From positions 121,880,346 through 121,944,345 of the forward strand of contig CM045767.1 in the NCBI GenBank assembly GCA_025200525.1: 64,000 nucleotides of DNA, given 5' to 3'. Every line of letters starts with the position of its first letter. Within the stretch, counting starts at the first letter, position 1. A program made the translations under genes and the position numbers. A model generated the notes under the pieces. It was not told the DNA's origin. It searched no databases and saw only the letters and a list, made by a program, of their open reading frames with translations. Below, in pieces: positions 47,531 through 59,308 of this stretch. This DNA comes from Camellia lanceoleosa (Eukaryota; Streptophyta; Magnoliopsida; Ericales; Theaceae).

Positions 47531-47979
47531 TTTTATCAAAATATATTTGTTAAATTTGTTTGATTGAAATAAATTAAAGATTAAGCAGTTAAGATTGCTT
47601 GATTGAAATAAACTCCTGCCCAAACAATTGTTAACTTTTAACAATTAAGAAAATTTCAATTGGCTAACTTTCATTTAACTTTTATACTAATTTTAAACAT
47701 CGAGAAAAGAAGGAAACGGTGAATTGTTTCACTTAAATAAAGTGAATCGTATACTCCTATTTATATAACCAAAATAAGATTTTTAATGAGAAATCTTATG
47801 ATCAATATCTTATACTAATTTTTTTAATTTTCTTAATTTTAAACAATTAAGAAAATCCCGATTGGTTAACTTCCATTTAACTTTTATTTTATATAATATA
47901 AAAAAATTAAATATAATTATCATATTTTTATTAAATAATATATTATTTTATCCCGTGCATAGCATATGCGATACGCTAA
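45883..47979 (+). mobile_element. Helitron, non-autonomous (provisional borders)
   Basis: The 5' end reads A|TCTATCTATATATTATATAAGG (TC after A) and the 3' end reads CCCGTGCATAGCATATGCG...CGCTAA, then the TC of the next Helitron. It carries several USE-TATA modules and the Mutator-like MITE. An inner duplication (46006-46090 and 46905-46990 share TTTGTATGAGATTTTGAAACTC) shows growth by tandem copying. No Rep/helicase gene. Confidence 0.5.
46374..46636. mobile_element. Mutator-like MITE, 263 bp, 9-bp target duplication
   Basis: Long inverted repeats (over 70 bp) begin GGGCAAATTACAAACACC and end GGTGTTTGTAATTTACCC, with CCCCCTGAGGTTTG words between. Perfect TAATTTTAA copies flank it (46365-46373, 46637-46645). 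Long inverted repeats plus a 9-bp duplication point to a Mutator-type element. Confidence 0.9.
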
Positions 47980-48524
47980 TCTATACTATATATTAAGTAA
48001 AATGGGATTTTTAACCCCAAGCCTTGTGAGAGCTCCAATCTCCCAATCTAAATTTTCTGATTTTTTGATTTAAAAAAAAAAAACCTTAGCAATTATTAAC
48101 TTCTCCCAACTCTCAAGTGTTACCCTTATAATAACACTTTAATTCATTAAGAACAAGTATAAAAAAAATTTCTTGAAATCCAACACATATGAATTCCTTG
48201 AAAAATTCCAACACATATGATTATTATCTCTCATAATAACACTTTAATGCGATGAAAAAAGCATAAAAAAAAATTCTCGAAAAGTCCTACACATGATTAT
48301 TATCAAAATATTAAAATTTAATATAATATAATAATAATAATAATAAGAAATTTAATTCCTTGAAAAGTCTAACACATAATTATTATCAAAATATTAAATT
48401 TTAATATAATATAAAAAGAAAAAAGAAGACATTTAAAAAAAAAAAAAAAAGACATTTAAAATCACAATTCACATATATAGATAATAGTAAACACAATCTA
48501 TGCATAGTGCGGGTAATATGCTAG
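47980..48524 (+). mobile_element. Helitron, non-autonomous, 545 bp
   Basis: It starts TCTATACTATATATTAAG directly after an A and ends ATAGTGCGGGTAATATGCTAG followed by T: TC...CTAG between A and T with a 3' hairpin region. The 5' region (AAATGGGATTTTTAACCCCAAGCC) and the CACATATGA-rich middle match 50930-51440. Confidence 0.75.
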
Positions 48525-48813
48525 TATATTATATAAGGAAAATGGGATTTCTAACCCACATGCCTTGTGGGAGTTCAATATCTCAATCTTAATTTTCTAA
48601 TTTTTGATTTAAAAAAAATCACAGCATTTATTGACTTCTCGCTACTTACAAGCCTGTTTCAATTCTTCCATACCTATTGGTACACACTTTTCAACTTCTC
48701 CTATACATTATGTAGTGATAGAATTGTTAAATTATTTTTATAAAAATCTAAAAAAAAATAATTTGTATATTAAAAAAACTATAGAAAACAAATATAAATT
48801 CTTATTAAATATA
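48525..48813 (+). mobile_element. Helitron fragment
   Basis: It opens TATATTATATAAGGAAAATGGGATTTCTAACCC-like, a Helitron 5' region lacking its TC, and runs to the next Helitron start. No 3' hairpin of its own. Confidence 0.45.
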
Positions 48814-50929
48814 TCTATCTATCTATGTATTATATAAGTAAAAGAGGGTTTCTAACCACAAGTCTTGTGAGAGTTCTAATATCTTAAAATAAAATTTCTA
48901 ATTTTTGATTTTAAATAATTAAAAAAATCCTCTATAAACTCTCATTCAAGCAAAAATAAAAATAAAAACAAATAATAATAATAATATCTCTTGATTTATG
49001 ACTTTCAAATAGAAAGTATATCACATATATAAAATAAAAAATAAAAAGTATGTTAATCCATTTCAAAATTCAAATTTGAGGGACACTAAATATGGAAAGT
49101 GTTTCATTAATTTAAATTTAAAATTATAATTATTTATCTCATAATGTATAAGTTTTAAATAATGATCTATTTCATAATTTATCTACATATCTATATGTCT
49201 GTATACTATTATAATTACAAAATAATGTCATTTCAGTAAAGTTGAAAGTTGTAATTTTTTTTCACATTTTTTTTTATTTTGTTTAATTTTTTTGTTAATA
49301 TGTGTTACAATATGACTAATTTATAAATTAATTTTATATTCTTAAAATGAAATTTCAAATTTGGATTGTTACTTAAATTATGTCCTTTGTAATTGGAATG
49401 AGATCACTATTCATACCTTAAATTTTTCATCTTTTATTAAATTATAAAATAAAATTTCAAATTTAAATTATTCTTCAAATTATATTACTACAATTAGAAT
49501 GAGATCAATATTCACATGTGTCATAGCGATGTGTCATCATATTATCGGTTTATTTATACTTTCTTTTAAATATATGTATTCAAACTATTGATTGCTATTA
49601 ATTTTTTTCTCTTTTTTTTTTAAATTTTATAAAAAAAATTATATCATTCTAAACTATAAGGACTTGAACAATAATATTTTTAATATAACCTTTTTTTTTT
49701 TAACAAAAGAACAAAAGCATAACTTTTTAATACTTGCCAAACATGGTGGATTTTGTAACATTTTTTTTTTGATATCCATTGTCGATTAAAAAAGTTAAAA
49801 TAAAGAATAAAGATATATTTAGCTCAAATTGTTAAATAGTTACTATTGCTCAAATAAATTAGTGAGAAACATTAATTTTTTTAAATTAAAAGTGATAGTT
49901 AGTTAAACTTTTTTATTTAAAAAAAGAGAGTTATAGAGTGATAATTTATTGTTCATCTAGAATTATTTTTAGATGAAATGAAAATACCATATTAAATTTT
50001 CTTCATACCTTTTTTTTATTCAAATACTTTTATTTTGTAAGAAATTTGTTTTTATTCTATTTAATATTTTATTGTAATTTTTAAATTAAAAAAGAATTTC
50101 TAAAAAATCATATTTAAATTATTTATGCTATTATAAAAAGTAAATTTTTTTAATATCAACTTAGTGATAGTTTGGAAAGTGCTAAATAAGTATATTTTTT
50201 TTACTTTTTACGAAAATATATACAGAAAAGTAGAGATGTGATGTGACCTAAAAAAAATAATTAAATATATTTTTTTATTTTTTACGAAAAGATGTGTAGA
50301 AAAATAGAGATGTGATATGATCCAAAAAAGATAAAAAAGTGAGCTAATATGGCATTTCCCAAACAACCCGTAATTTGATGATTCCTTTTAAAAAAGTGTA
50401 TTTTTTAAATATTTTCAAGAAAAATTCTATTGGAAATATTAAGTATATTGCTTTTTCTTTTATTCATTAATATTAAACTTTTAATTAATTTTATTTATTA
50501 TTTAAAAAATTAGCAAATAATTTATATATTTATATATATAATTTTGTTTTAGTTGATGAGGCTATTTGTTGTTTTTGCCCAAATCCACTCAAATTTAATT
50601 TGAATTTTTAAATTACCGGATAGATCCTCACTTAATTAAAAACTATATTGTTCAATCTTTAAAATTTTGTAAGCTCAACTCAAATTGTATGGATTGAGCT
50701 CACCAAAATTGCAATTCTAACAATGGGGTTGAAATTAATTACATGATTAAATTTTCGACAAATTAAAAAATAATAAATAAATTGTAATAAAATTATGGGA
50801 CTTAAATTATAAATTTCAATCTTTTTTGTTTTCATAATTTGCAATAAAAATTTAACTATTTATATTATTTTGTATAAAAGTATATTATTACTTTTTTTAC
50901 ATGCTGTGTATTGCACGGGTTACCACTAA
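48814..50929 (+). mobile_element. Helitron, non-autonomous, about 2.1 kb
   Basis: The 5' end reads A|TCTATCTATCTATGTATTAT; the 3' end GTATTGCACGGGTTACCACTAA has a GC-rich hairpin arm and is followed by T. The inside is extremely AT-rich and non-coding. It may be a composite of more than one copy. Confidence 0.6.
50170..50364. mobile_element. Possible small MITE in the Helitron
   Basis: GTTTGGAAAGTGC at 50170 and GCATTTCCCAAAC ending at 50364 are inverted copies of each other with two changes. Between them a block of about 78 bp with AGAGATGTGATRTGA is duplicated. No target duplication was identified. Confidence 0.4.
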
Positions 50930-51861
50930 TCTATATCTATATATTAAGCAAAATGGAGTTTTTAACTCCAAGTCTTGTGGGAGCTCCAATCTCCCAATCT
51001 AAATTTCCTGATTTTTTGATTTTTAAAAAAAAAAAAAAAATCTTAGCATTTATTAACTTCTCCCAATCCCCAAATCTTACCCTCATAATAACACTTTAAT
51101 GCATTAAGAACAAGTATAAAAAAAAATTCTTTGAAATCCAACACATATGAATTCCTTGAAAAGTCCCAACATATATGATTATTATCCCTCATAATAACAC
51201 TTTAATATATTAAAAACAAGCATAAAAAAAATTTCTTGAAAAGTTCAACACATATGATTATTATCAAAATATTAAACTTTAATATAATATAATAAAAAAA
51301 AAAGACATTTAATTCCTTGAAAAGTCCAACACATATGATTATTATCAAAATATTAAACTTTAATATAATATAAAAAAGGAAAAAAAGAAGACATTTAAAA
51401 AAAATATTTAAAAATTGCAATTCACATATATAGATAATTGTAAATATATTAAGAAAAATGGGGTTTCTAAACCCCAAGCCTTGTGGGAGCTACAATCTCT
51501 TAATTTTAATTTTCTAAATTTTTTATTTAAAATATAAAAAAAACTCAGCATTTATTAATTTGGTCAAAATTCTCTTATCAGTATTTATTAACTTTTTTCA
51601 ATCCGCATACCTACATTTATTGATTTGGTCAAAATTCCTGATTAACATTTAAAATCCCATCATACAAATAATTATAGATATAGCTCATGCATGAAGTTCT
51701 TTCGATGTAGCCTTTTTAATTTCTCACATACACTATGGTTAATGATAAGATTGTTAAATTATTTTTATAAAAATCTTAAAAAACATAATTTATATATTAA
51801 AAAATTAAAATAAATATAAATATCTATAATTATTTAAATGCATATACCAGGTAATATCTAG
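50930..51861 (+). mobile_element. Two Helitron copies joined, the first truncated
   Basis: It starts TCTATATCTATATATTAAGC directly after CTAA and follows the 47980-48524 copy to about 51440. There a second 5' region begins without its TC (TATATTAAGAAAAATGGGG). The end at 51858-51861 is CTAG before T, with a weak hairpin. Confidence 0.6.
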
Positions 51862-51951
51862 TATAAATATATGTAAAAGTTCATAAAACTATGCAAAAAA
51901 TAATAAAATTCTAGCATTATTTCAACCTTAAAGATACCCTAGTAATAATAA

Positions 51952-52096
51952 ATAAGTCTTGTTATAGTGTACAACTTTCGCGCTTACACTTACGTCTTTT
52001 ACATTTTGTAGTCATCTTTTGTTTTCACCTTCACTTACACTTTTTGTGTAAGTGACATATAATGCAACCTTGAGGGTTGCACACTTAAGAAAAATC
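51952..52096. mobile_element. Mutator-like MITE, short copy
   Basis: Same family as 58670-58917: GTGTACAAC near one end, GGGTTGCACAC near the other, TTACACTTTTTGTGTAAGTG inside. TAATAATAA lies on both sides (51943-51951, 52097-52105), though the right one merges with a TAA microsatellite. Confidence 0.65.
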
Positions 52097-52123
52097 TAAT
52101 AATAATAATAATAATAATAATAA
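52097..52123. repeat. (TAA)n microsatellite
   Basis: About nine TAA units directly after the MITE; probably an expansion of its target site. Confidence 0.9.
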
Positions 52124-52345
52124 ATGATCCTATCTTTTTGACGCAAATTATACGTGGGTGGGGCCGGCCATTAAGGTCCAACAACTAGCATTAACATTAT
52201 AAATTCAAAAATTTTATTTAAAAACATATATAATTCAAATTTATTTGACATGTTAACCTCATAATCTACATTTTTAATTTTCACCATACACGCTCATTTG
52301 ATATCACAAATCTAAAAATGAAAGTCTAGTTCCTAGACCTAGGTT

Positions 52346-52465
52346 AGGTGGTGTTTGGAAACAAATTGAAAAAATCCAAAAACTAAAAAATTATTACAAA
52401 ATGTCCAACACTTATTTTTATTTTTTTAATAAAAAATTAAAAAAATCAATTCCTAAACACCACCT
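52346..52465. mobile_element. Small MITE, 120 bp
   Basis: AGGTGGTGTTTGG at the start and CTAAACACCACCT at the end are inverted repeats with one change; the middle is A/T-rich. GTGTTTGG-type ends are common in hAT-like MITEs. Confidence 0.65.
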
Positions 52466-53048
52466 GAATGCAATACCTAGTGCCAATGGATGGTTCTTCA
52501 ACCTCACGTTGTCATAATTGAGACGGTTGGCACTCATCAAAAGCTATCCTTTTATGTTAGTTCCTAACTCCACCATGTTTTTATGATTTCATTTACATCG
52601 TCTGTGTTCTTGGTCTTTGACTTTGCATTGATAGAAGGTTGGTTTTGGTTTTTGGGTTTTGTTTTGTTTTAAAATGGAACTTTTCTATCTTATCATTTAT
52701 CAAAATAGAAACAATGAAAATAAAGCATTTGACGAGTCTAATCAATTGTTCCAAATGATTGTAGATTTTTTTTCTTTTCTTGAAAAGCTTCTCTTGAACT
52801 AATTGCTCTCTCCACATTTATCCAAAATTTTACTCGTCTCAAAATAAGAAGTCAAAAGCACAAAATTCTTAGTAATCTTAGACATTTATATCTCAACTCC
52901 TTAATAAAAATAAGTTTGGAGAGGATCAATCTCTTGCCCTGTGCAAGTTCTTTTCTCTTTTGAGTAGAACTTGGTGCGGTGGGTGTGATGTGCAGATTCT
53001 TTCTCGGATTCATGATATGGAACTTTGTTGGATGATCGATTACCAAAA

Positions 53049-54240
53049 TGGCTTTGGTGACGAGGAGGAGGCGGTCGTGGTGGCGATGACCATCTTAAAT
53101 CGGTGAAGAAATCCAGCTGTTTGGTGGAAAAAGTCCTTACTATGCGGCCGTTTAATTCGGAAGCTTTGCGTACAACCATGGAATCGGTATGGAATCCGTC
53201 GAAAGGGATGCAGACGAAGGTTATTAATAAGAACCTGTTCTTTTTTCAATTTAATCATATTATTGATAAAATGAGGGTGCTGCATAATGGTCCTTGGAGT
53301 TTTGACAAAAATATTATTCTCCTTAAAGAATTCTGAGACTACGTGGCAAGTGCATGATTGTTTTTCAACGGCAGTTTTTGGGTGCAAGTGTATGATCTAC
53401 CGCTTATTAGTATGGCCTTGGCAGTTGGGCAACCGAGGAATAGACTTGGGCAGTTCGTTGATATGGATTTTGAAGAGGGAGGAGTGGCATGGGGTCAAGC
53501 GCTCCGTATTCGTGTTGAAATTGATATTACCAAACCCCTCTGTCGGGGATGAAAGTGGCATTCCAAGATCGGGACCCTGTGTGGGTGACGTTCAAATATG
53601 AGCGTCTTCCTAATTTTTGTTATTTCTGTGGTCGTTTGGGACATGGGGATAGGGAGTGTCCTGCTCGAATGCTTGGAGGTGCAGGGGCTGAGGGGCATGG
53701 CGATCAATACGGTGCGTGGCTGCGAGCCAGCCCTCTTTACATGCATGCTAAACCCATGAAGGGCAATGGAGGAAGCACTGCGATTGCTCCATTGGTAAAA
53801 CAATCTGGGGGTAGTTCTTCTTCTCCGGTGATGGGAAGGATGGTGCCGCGGAGTACTATGGTTGAAGCTCCGTGGTCAGAGTTCGAGACCATCTGGCGAG
53901 TTTGGCGATTATCACGCCGTACTTAGAGGATATCTCTCCCGATATGGATATCGTAATCCTTCGGTTCTTTGCTTTTCAACGTCCTTTTCATGGGAGATAG
54001 CCTTGGTGAATGGAGCACGTGAAGGTGGTGAGTTGGGTGCGGTTGTACGCGTTATGGAGGTCCAGGTGATATCGATGTGGCCCATCATCCAGTTACACCA
54101 GATTGCTCTGTATTGGGTCTTTCTGGTGGCCCTGTTCAGGGAACATCGGATCAAACAAGGATTGGCCCTACACTATTATTGGGTCAAGTTGGAATCTTGG
54201 GTGGATAGGCCGGCCTAGACTCCATTCTAGGCCACGGGTT
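53049..54240 (+). pseudogene. LINE ORF1, DUF4283 and zinc knuckle
   Basis: LVEKVLTMRPFNSEALR, NLFFFQFNHIIDKMRVLHNGPWSFD and, past a stop and frame change near 53335, VQVYDLPLISMALAVGQ and GQFVDMDFEEGG form the DUF4283 domain. LPNFCYFCGRLGHGDREC is an intact CX2CX4HX4C knuckle (near 53610-53660). The protein would bind LINE RNA. The start at 53049 is only a guess, because its frame shifts within 50 bases. Confidence 0.8.
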
Positions 54241-54440
54241 CAGGTAATAAGGAGGGCAAAAAATGGAAGAAGATGGCCAGGAATCTTGCTCCAGTTTCTT
54301 TGAGCCCAGTTCTGCTTGGGGGAGAGAAACGGCAACGGGGGGAGTCAGGTACGTGTGCTTTTCCTGATGGGAAACGTGTTGGGCTTATGGTTGATGCGAT
54401 GACACTCCAGCGTTAGCTCTGTGACCCCTTGCCGAGCATT

Positions 54441-55377
54441 ATGAGTTGCTTAGTGTGGAACTGCCGTGGGTTTGGGAACCCTCGGACAGTTCGGAATCTT
54501 CAGCTGTTATTGAAGAATGAAGCTCCCAATTTGGTTTTTTTTTATTGAGACCAAATGTGTTAAGAGTCGATTAGAAAAACTGCGATGTTGGTTTGGTTTT
54601 GCTAGGGGGTTTTATGTGGAACGTCGGGGTCTTGCGGGTGGTTTGGCGTTATTTTGGCACAAGGAAATTACGGTTACTATTCAGAGTTTTTCTCCTGGGC
54701 ATATCGATTCGTTGGTATCTGGGATGGGCTTGTTGGATTGGAGGTTCACGGGGTTCTATGGTAATTCGGTGTTGTCGCAGCGTAATGCTTTCTGGACCTT
54801 ATTACGACGTCTATCGGATCTTGTCCATGGTCCCTGGATGATCGCAGGGGATTTTAATGAGATTTTGTTTCCGCGTGAGAAAGATGGAGCGAGCGCGCGT
54901 TGTCAGGTGCAAATGGAAGATTTTAGATCAGCGGTGCAGGATTGTGAGTTGGTGGACTTGGGCTTTTTGGGTCCCCAATTTACATGGTCTAATCATCGAG
55001 CTTCGGGGCTTGTAAAGGAAAGGTTAGACAGGGCTTTGGGTAATGGTGCTTGGGTAAATGGGTTTCCTACGGCTAAAGTGTTTCACTTGGTTAGGGCAAG
55101 TTCTGATTATGCTCCTGTTTTGGTTGATGTTTTGGGTCAGCGAGATCGACAACGGTTCAATGGGGGCGGGTCTTGTATCTATAGGTTTGAAGCTATGTGG
55201 CTCCGGGATAGTCGGTGCGAAGCTAATATTTCGGCATGGTGGGGCCGGTCTAGTGGTGATTCGGTGGAGGCCTTGCGATCTTCCATTGATGGGTTGGGCT
55301 TACGGCTAATGCATTGGAGTAAATCAGTTTTCGGTGAAATTCCAAATTTAATTCGGGTTAAGGAGAAAGAGCTATAG
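54441..55377 (+). pseudogene. LINE ORF2, AP endonuclease domain
   Basis: ATG at 54441 opens MSCLVWNCRGFGNP (the Asn motif). After a one-base shift in a T-run near 54540 come FFIETKCVKSRL (Glu), GFYGNSVLSQRNAFW, MIAGDFNEILFPREK (Asp-Asn) and RLDRALGNGAWV. The usual SDH motif reads SDYAPVLV, so the catalytic His is Tyr and the enzyme should be dead. It would nick target DNA to prime reverse transcription. Stop at 55377. Confidence 0.85.
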
Positions 55378-55581
55378 AGGCTTGCTAATTTATCACATAT
55401 GACAGCTTCGGAGATATTGGAGACTACATTACGTCGAGATATTAGTGAGCTCTTTGAGTGAGTGGAAATTTTACGTTCCAATGAGCTCGTGCAAATTGGA
55501 TCAGGATGGAGACCGCAATACTTGTTTTTCCATGTGAAAGCATCTCGGCCGATCTAAAAGCGGATAGATGGGGAAAACCGA

Positions 55582-56740
55582 ATGGGGTTTGGTGTTGAAC
55601 TGCAAGTGGAACAAATTGTGGTGGACTATTTTGAACAGTTATTTACGGCGTCCCAGCCTCGGGAGATGGCCACTGTTTTAAACTCTATTGATAGTCAGGT
55701 ATTGTTGGCCCATAATGATGTTCTTTCCCAAATGTTTCTGGCGAGGTTGCTATGGCCCTCAATCGGATGCATCCGACTAAAACCAGGGCGGATAGCAAAC
55801 CGCTTTATTTATTTTTCGGCGTTTACGGGATGTCGTTGGCTCTCAAGTTACTCGCACAGTCCTTGCTATTCTGAATGGGTCTCAATCGATAGGTGGTTTC
55901 AATGACACTTTTATTGTTCTTATTCCGAAGGTTAAGAGTCCTACAAATATGAAATTTAGACCTATTAGTTTGTGTAATGTGGTGTATAAGATTGTGAGTA
56001 AAGTTTTGGCGAATAGATTAAAGAGGTTATTACCTTTGATTATCTCTCCAACCTAAGAAGTGCCTTTGTGGGGCGTCTAATTATGGATAATGTTTTGATT
56101 GCCTTGAGTTATTCCATCATATGAAGAATAAAAGGCAAGGTAACGAGGGCATTTTAGCTAAAACTTGATATGAGTAAGGCTTATGACCATATTGAGTGGG
56201 ACTTTTAGCGAGGACTCTACAAACTATGGGTTTTGCTCCACTTTTTCGGAGATTAATTATGGACTGTGTGCAGACGGTGTCATTCTCGGTTCTTCTGAAT
56301 AGGAAGCCCACAAGATCTTTTCGTCCAAGTAGAGGTTTGCGGCAAGGGTGCTTGTTGTCCCCATATTTATTTGTGCTTTATGCAGAGGGACTGTCATCAC
56401 TTATAAGGCGGACATAATTGAATGGGGCTCTCCTTTGGTATTTGATTGTCTTAGTGGTAGCAGTGGTCTTTCATTTGTTTTCTTGATAATGACTGCTTTT
56501 TGGCTCGACCACTCATGCTTAAGCAAATGTGGTAAAGATGATTCTTCAGGATTATGAGGAGGCATCGGGCCAGAAAATTAATCTCATGAAATCGACAATT
56601 ACATTTAGTTCAAATGTTTTGGGCGTATTGAGAAATGAAATTCGTGGCATCTTGGGAGTTGGCATTCTGGCCACATCTGGTAAGTATTTGGGGTTGCCTT
56701 TTCTAGTGGGTAAATAAAAAAGAGATGTGTTCAATTTTGT
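55582..56740 (+). pseudogene. LINE ORF2, reverse transcriptase
   Basis: Recognisable in changing frames: FRPISLCNVVYKIVSKVLANRL near 55950-56030, KLDMSKAYDHIEW near 56160-56200, GLRQGCLLSPYLFVLYAEGL near 56330-56395, and the catalytic FADD box decayed to FLDN near 56480. SGQKINLMKSTITFSSNV and KYLGLPFLVGK follow (56529-56717). At least six stops. Confidence 0.85.
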
Positions 56741-57279
56741 GAAGGATCGGGTCTGGAAGCGGATTAATGGTTGGAAGGAGAAATTTCTTTCGGTAATTTG
56801 GAAGAGGTATTGATTAAAGTAGTTGTCGAGCTATCCCAACTTATGTGATGGGTTGCTTTCAATTACTCGTTGGTTTGTGTCTTGAAATCAATTCAATGAT
56901 TAGTAATTTTGGTGGGGACAACGGAGGACTCTCATAAGATCCATTGGAAGGCTGAAATTTATGTGTGGGTCTAAGGGCCAAGGGAATGGGCTTTCGGGTT
57001 TGCAAGCTTTTAATAGGGCCTTACTGCCAAACAAGGATGGCGCGTCGTGCAATATCGATTCTATCATTGTGAGAATTTATAAGGCGAAGTATTTTCCTAG
57101 GATAGATTTCTTGGGAAGCGACTCTTAGGGCTAGTCCTTCGTTTTCATGGCGAAATATTTGGCGATCCGCAGAATTGCTTAATCTTTGGGTTGCGATGGC
57201 GGATAGGGAATGGTAGGAGGGTCAAAATCTGGGATTTGGTGGGGTAAGTCGAGTCTACTTCCTTTGGATGCGAGGTTAT

Positions 57280-58380
57280 AGCTAGCATACCTATTTGTCC
57301 AAATTTTTGCCGGATGTGCAGTGCGGCATTTTACTAAATTGGAAAATTTTTCGGTCAAATCTGCTTACCACCTTCAAATGGAGCTGGATTCTATACAATT
57401 GCAAGTGGGGAGTTCGGATAGTGGAGCTTCTGGAGGGGGTGTGTGGCAGGATATATGGAAGTTGAGACTACCGAATAAAATTAAGATTTTTGCTTGGAAA
57501 GCTTGCAATAATATTTTGCCTGTTTGTGTGGTCTTGAAGAGACGTAAGCTTCCTATTGATGAGATTTGCAATTTATATGGTCCTGCCAAACCTTTGATGC
57601 ATTGTCTCTGTTATTGTGAGGTCGCAGTGGCAGTATGGCGTACAAGTTCTTTGGGTTTTGTTACTCAGCTGGGCAGATTTTCTTCATTTTCGGATTGGCT
57701 GCTTGCGGTTAGGGACCATGGTGATGAGGAAGTGTTCTGTTTGTTTGTTGCTCTCTGTTGGGGTATATGGACATCTCGAAATCAAGTAATATTTGTGACG
57801 AGTTTCTATCACGGTGAATCTGATTGGTTACATCTTAGAGCTAGTGACGAGTTTGGTGTGTCACGAGGATTAGTTCATGGTGCTAAACAGGCTTCTTTGT
57901 CGAGTATGGGCAGCTCCTTGCTTGGGTTGGTGTAAAAGCTAATTTCGATGGGGCGCGGTTTGGAGCTCAATGTCTTGAGGTTAGGGTGATAGTCCGGGAT
58001 GACCATGATAAGGTTATTCTTTGCCGATTCGGCGTGTTCCAAAGGCGGCGAATCTTGATGTCTTGAGGCATCTGTTACTTAATGATCTGCGATTTGTCTT
58101 GAGTTGGGTATATTCGTTATTCATTTGAAGGGACTCTAGTTTGATTATCGGGAGATCAAGCGAAATGCTCCTTTATCACCTTTTGGGCATTGCTTCGGCA
58201 TTAACAAATGAGTTAAGCTTCTTTTCTCGATGTCGGTTTTCCCATGTTCATCGTGAGGAGTAATTCTGCGCATGGTCTTGCACACATGGCCGTGCACTCT
58301 ACTACTGCTCGTATTTGGCTTAGGGTCTGTCCCCCTTCAATTGTTTTGTTAGTTGCCCAGGAGGTAGTTGATCCTTCTTA
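57280..58380 (+). pseudogene. LINE ORF2, zf-RVT and RNase H tail
   Basis: NFSVKSAYHLQME, WQDIWKLRLPNKIKIFAWKA and NNILPVCVVLKRRKLP with C..YGP..PLMHCLCYC form the zf-RVT zinc region (57321-57640). After 57930 an RNase H tail is visible: VKANFDGARFG (Asp), VIVRDDHDKVILCR and, at the end, NSAHGLAHMAVHSTT. Several stops break the tail. Confidence 0.75.
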
Positions 58381-58669
58381 GCTTTGTTTGGAGGTTTACT
58401 CCCAAAAAAAAAAAAAAAAAGTTCATAATAAAAATGAGTCAATAGTATTTGATTAGGAAATGTTTCACTTGTGTCTTGGTTTAGATTATTACATGAAAAA
58501 TACTTAAGACACTTCAAGATTTATGGAACAATTACTTGAGATGCCTTGATTTAAAATTTTTCACTAAATCTTGGAGTACACATTTTGTAGTAAAGTTGTA
58601 CTTTTTATATATGGTATATACATGTATCATTTTTGAATGCACATAGTAGCTTTTCTCTCTTTAATACTA

Positions 58670-58917
58670 AGGTAATGCTATAGTGTGCAACTTACACCTT
58701 ACATCTTTTGTGTTCACTTACACCTTACATACACTTTTTTACCTTGTACTTACACCTTTTGTGTAAGTGGCGTAATGTCTGGTGATACATTTCATTTATA
58801 CCTTCCACTTATACATACACCTTATACTTACACCTTACACTTACACATTTTGTGTGAGTGGCACATGGTGTGCAATCCACTTACACCTTTTGTGGGTTGC
58901 ACACCTAAGAAAACTCC
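58670..58917. mobile_element. Mutator-like MITE, 248 bp, 9-bp target duplication
   Basis: TTAATACTA flanks both sides exactly (58661-58669, 58918-58926). Ends AGGTAATGCTATAGTGTGCAAC and, reverse complemented, AGGAGTTTTCTTAGGTGTGCAAC-like. The inside repeats CTTACACCTTTTGTG and CTTACACCTTACA words. Confidence 0.85.
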
Positions 58918-59308
58918 TTAATACTATGATCCATTGGGATAGATGAAAAATAAATTCAAATATAAAATAAAATAGAAAAACATTGAAAACAAAAAAAAGC
59001 AAGAAAACACATTTGAAAACAAACAAGATGATTGCTTTTCTTGAAAACCCTCATTTTCTTACATTCTGCCAAATCAAAATGTAAGTAAACAACAAAGCAA
59101 TTTGAAATAAGAACCACTTTTATATCATTCAATATAATTGTGGAAAAAAAAAAAAAAAAAAAAAACACTGATTCCTATTACAATCTAATAGAGATTTTCT
59201 TCCCCAACTCAACCCCAACTAAAACCAATACAATCATACAATCATACAAATCAACTTAAAAACGAAATTCATACATGTATATTGTATGTAAATATAAGGA
59301 TATATTTT

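Larger units (their letters stand above)
52915..58420 (+). mobile_element. LINE (plant L1 type), 5.5 kb, decayed
   Basis: ORF1 with DUF4283 and a CCHC knuckle, then ORF2 with an APE endonuclease, an RT, a zf-RVT domain and a terminal RNase H, and an A-run of about 18 at 58404-58420. This is the layout of plant L1-type LINEs. A possible target duplication TAATAAAAATRAG occurs at 52902-52914 and 58426-58438, five bases past the A-run. Many stops and frameshifts. Confidence 0.85.
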
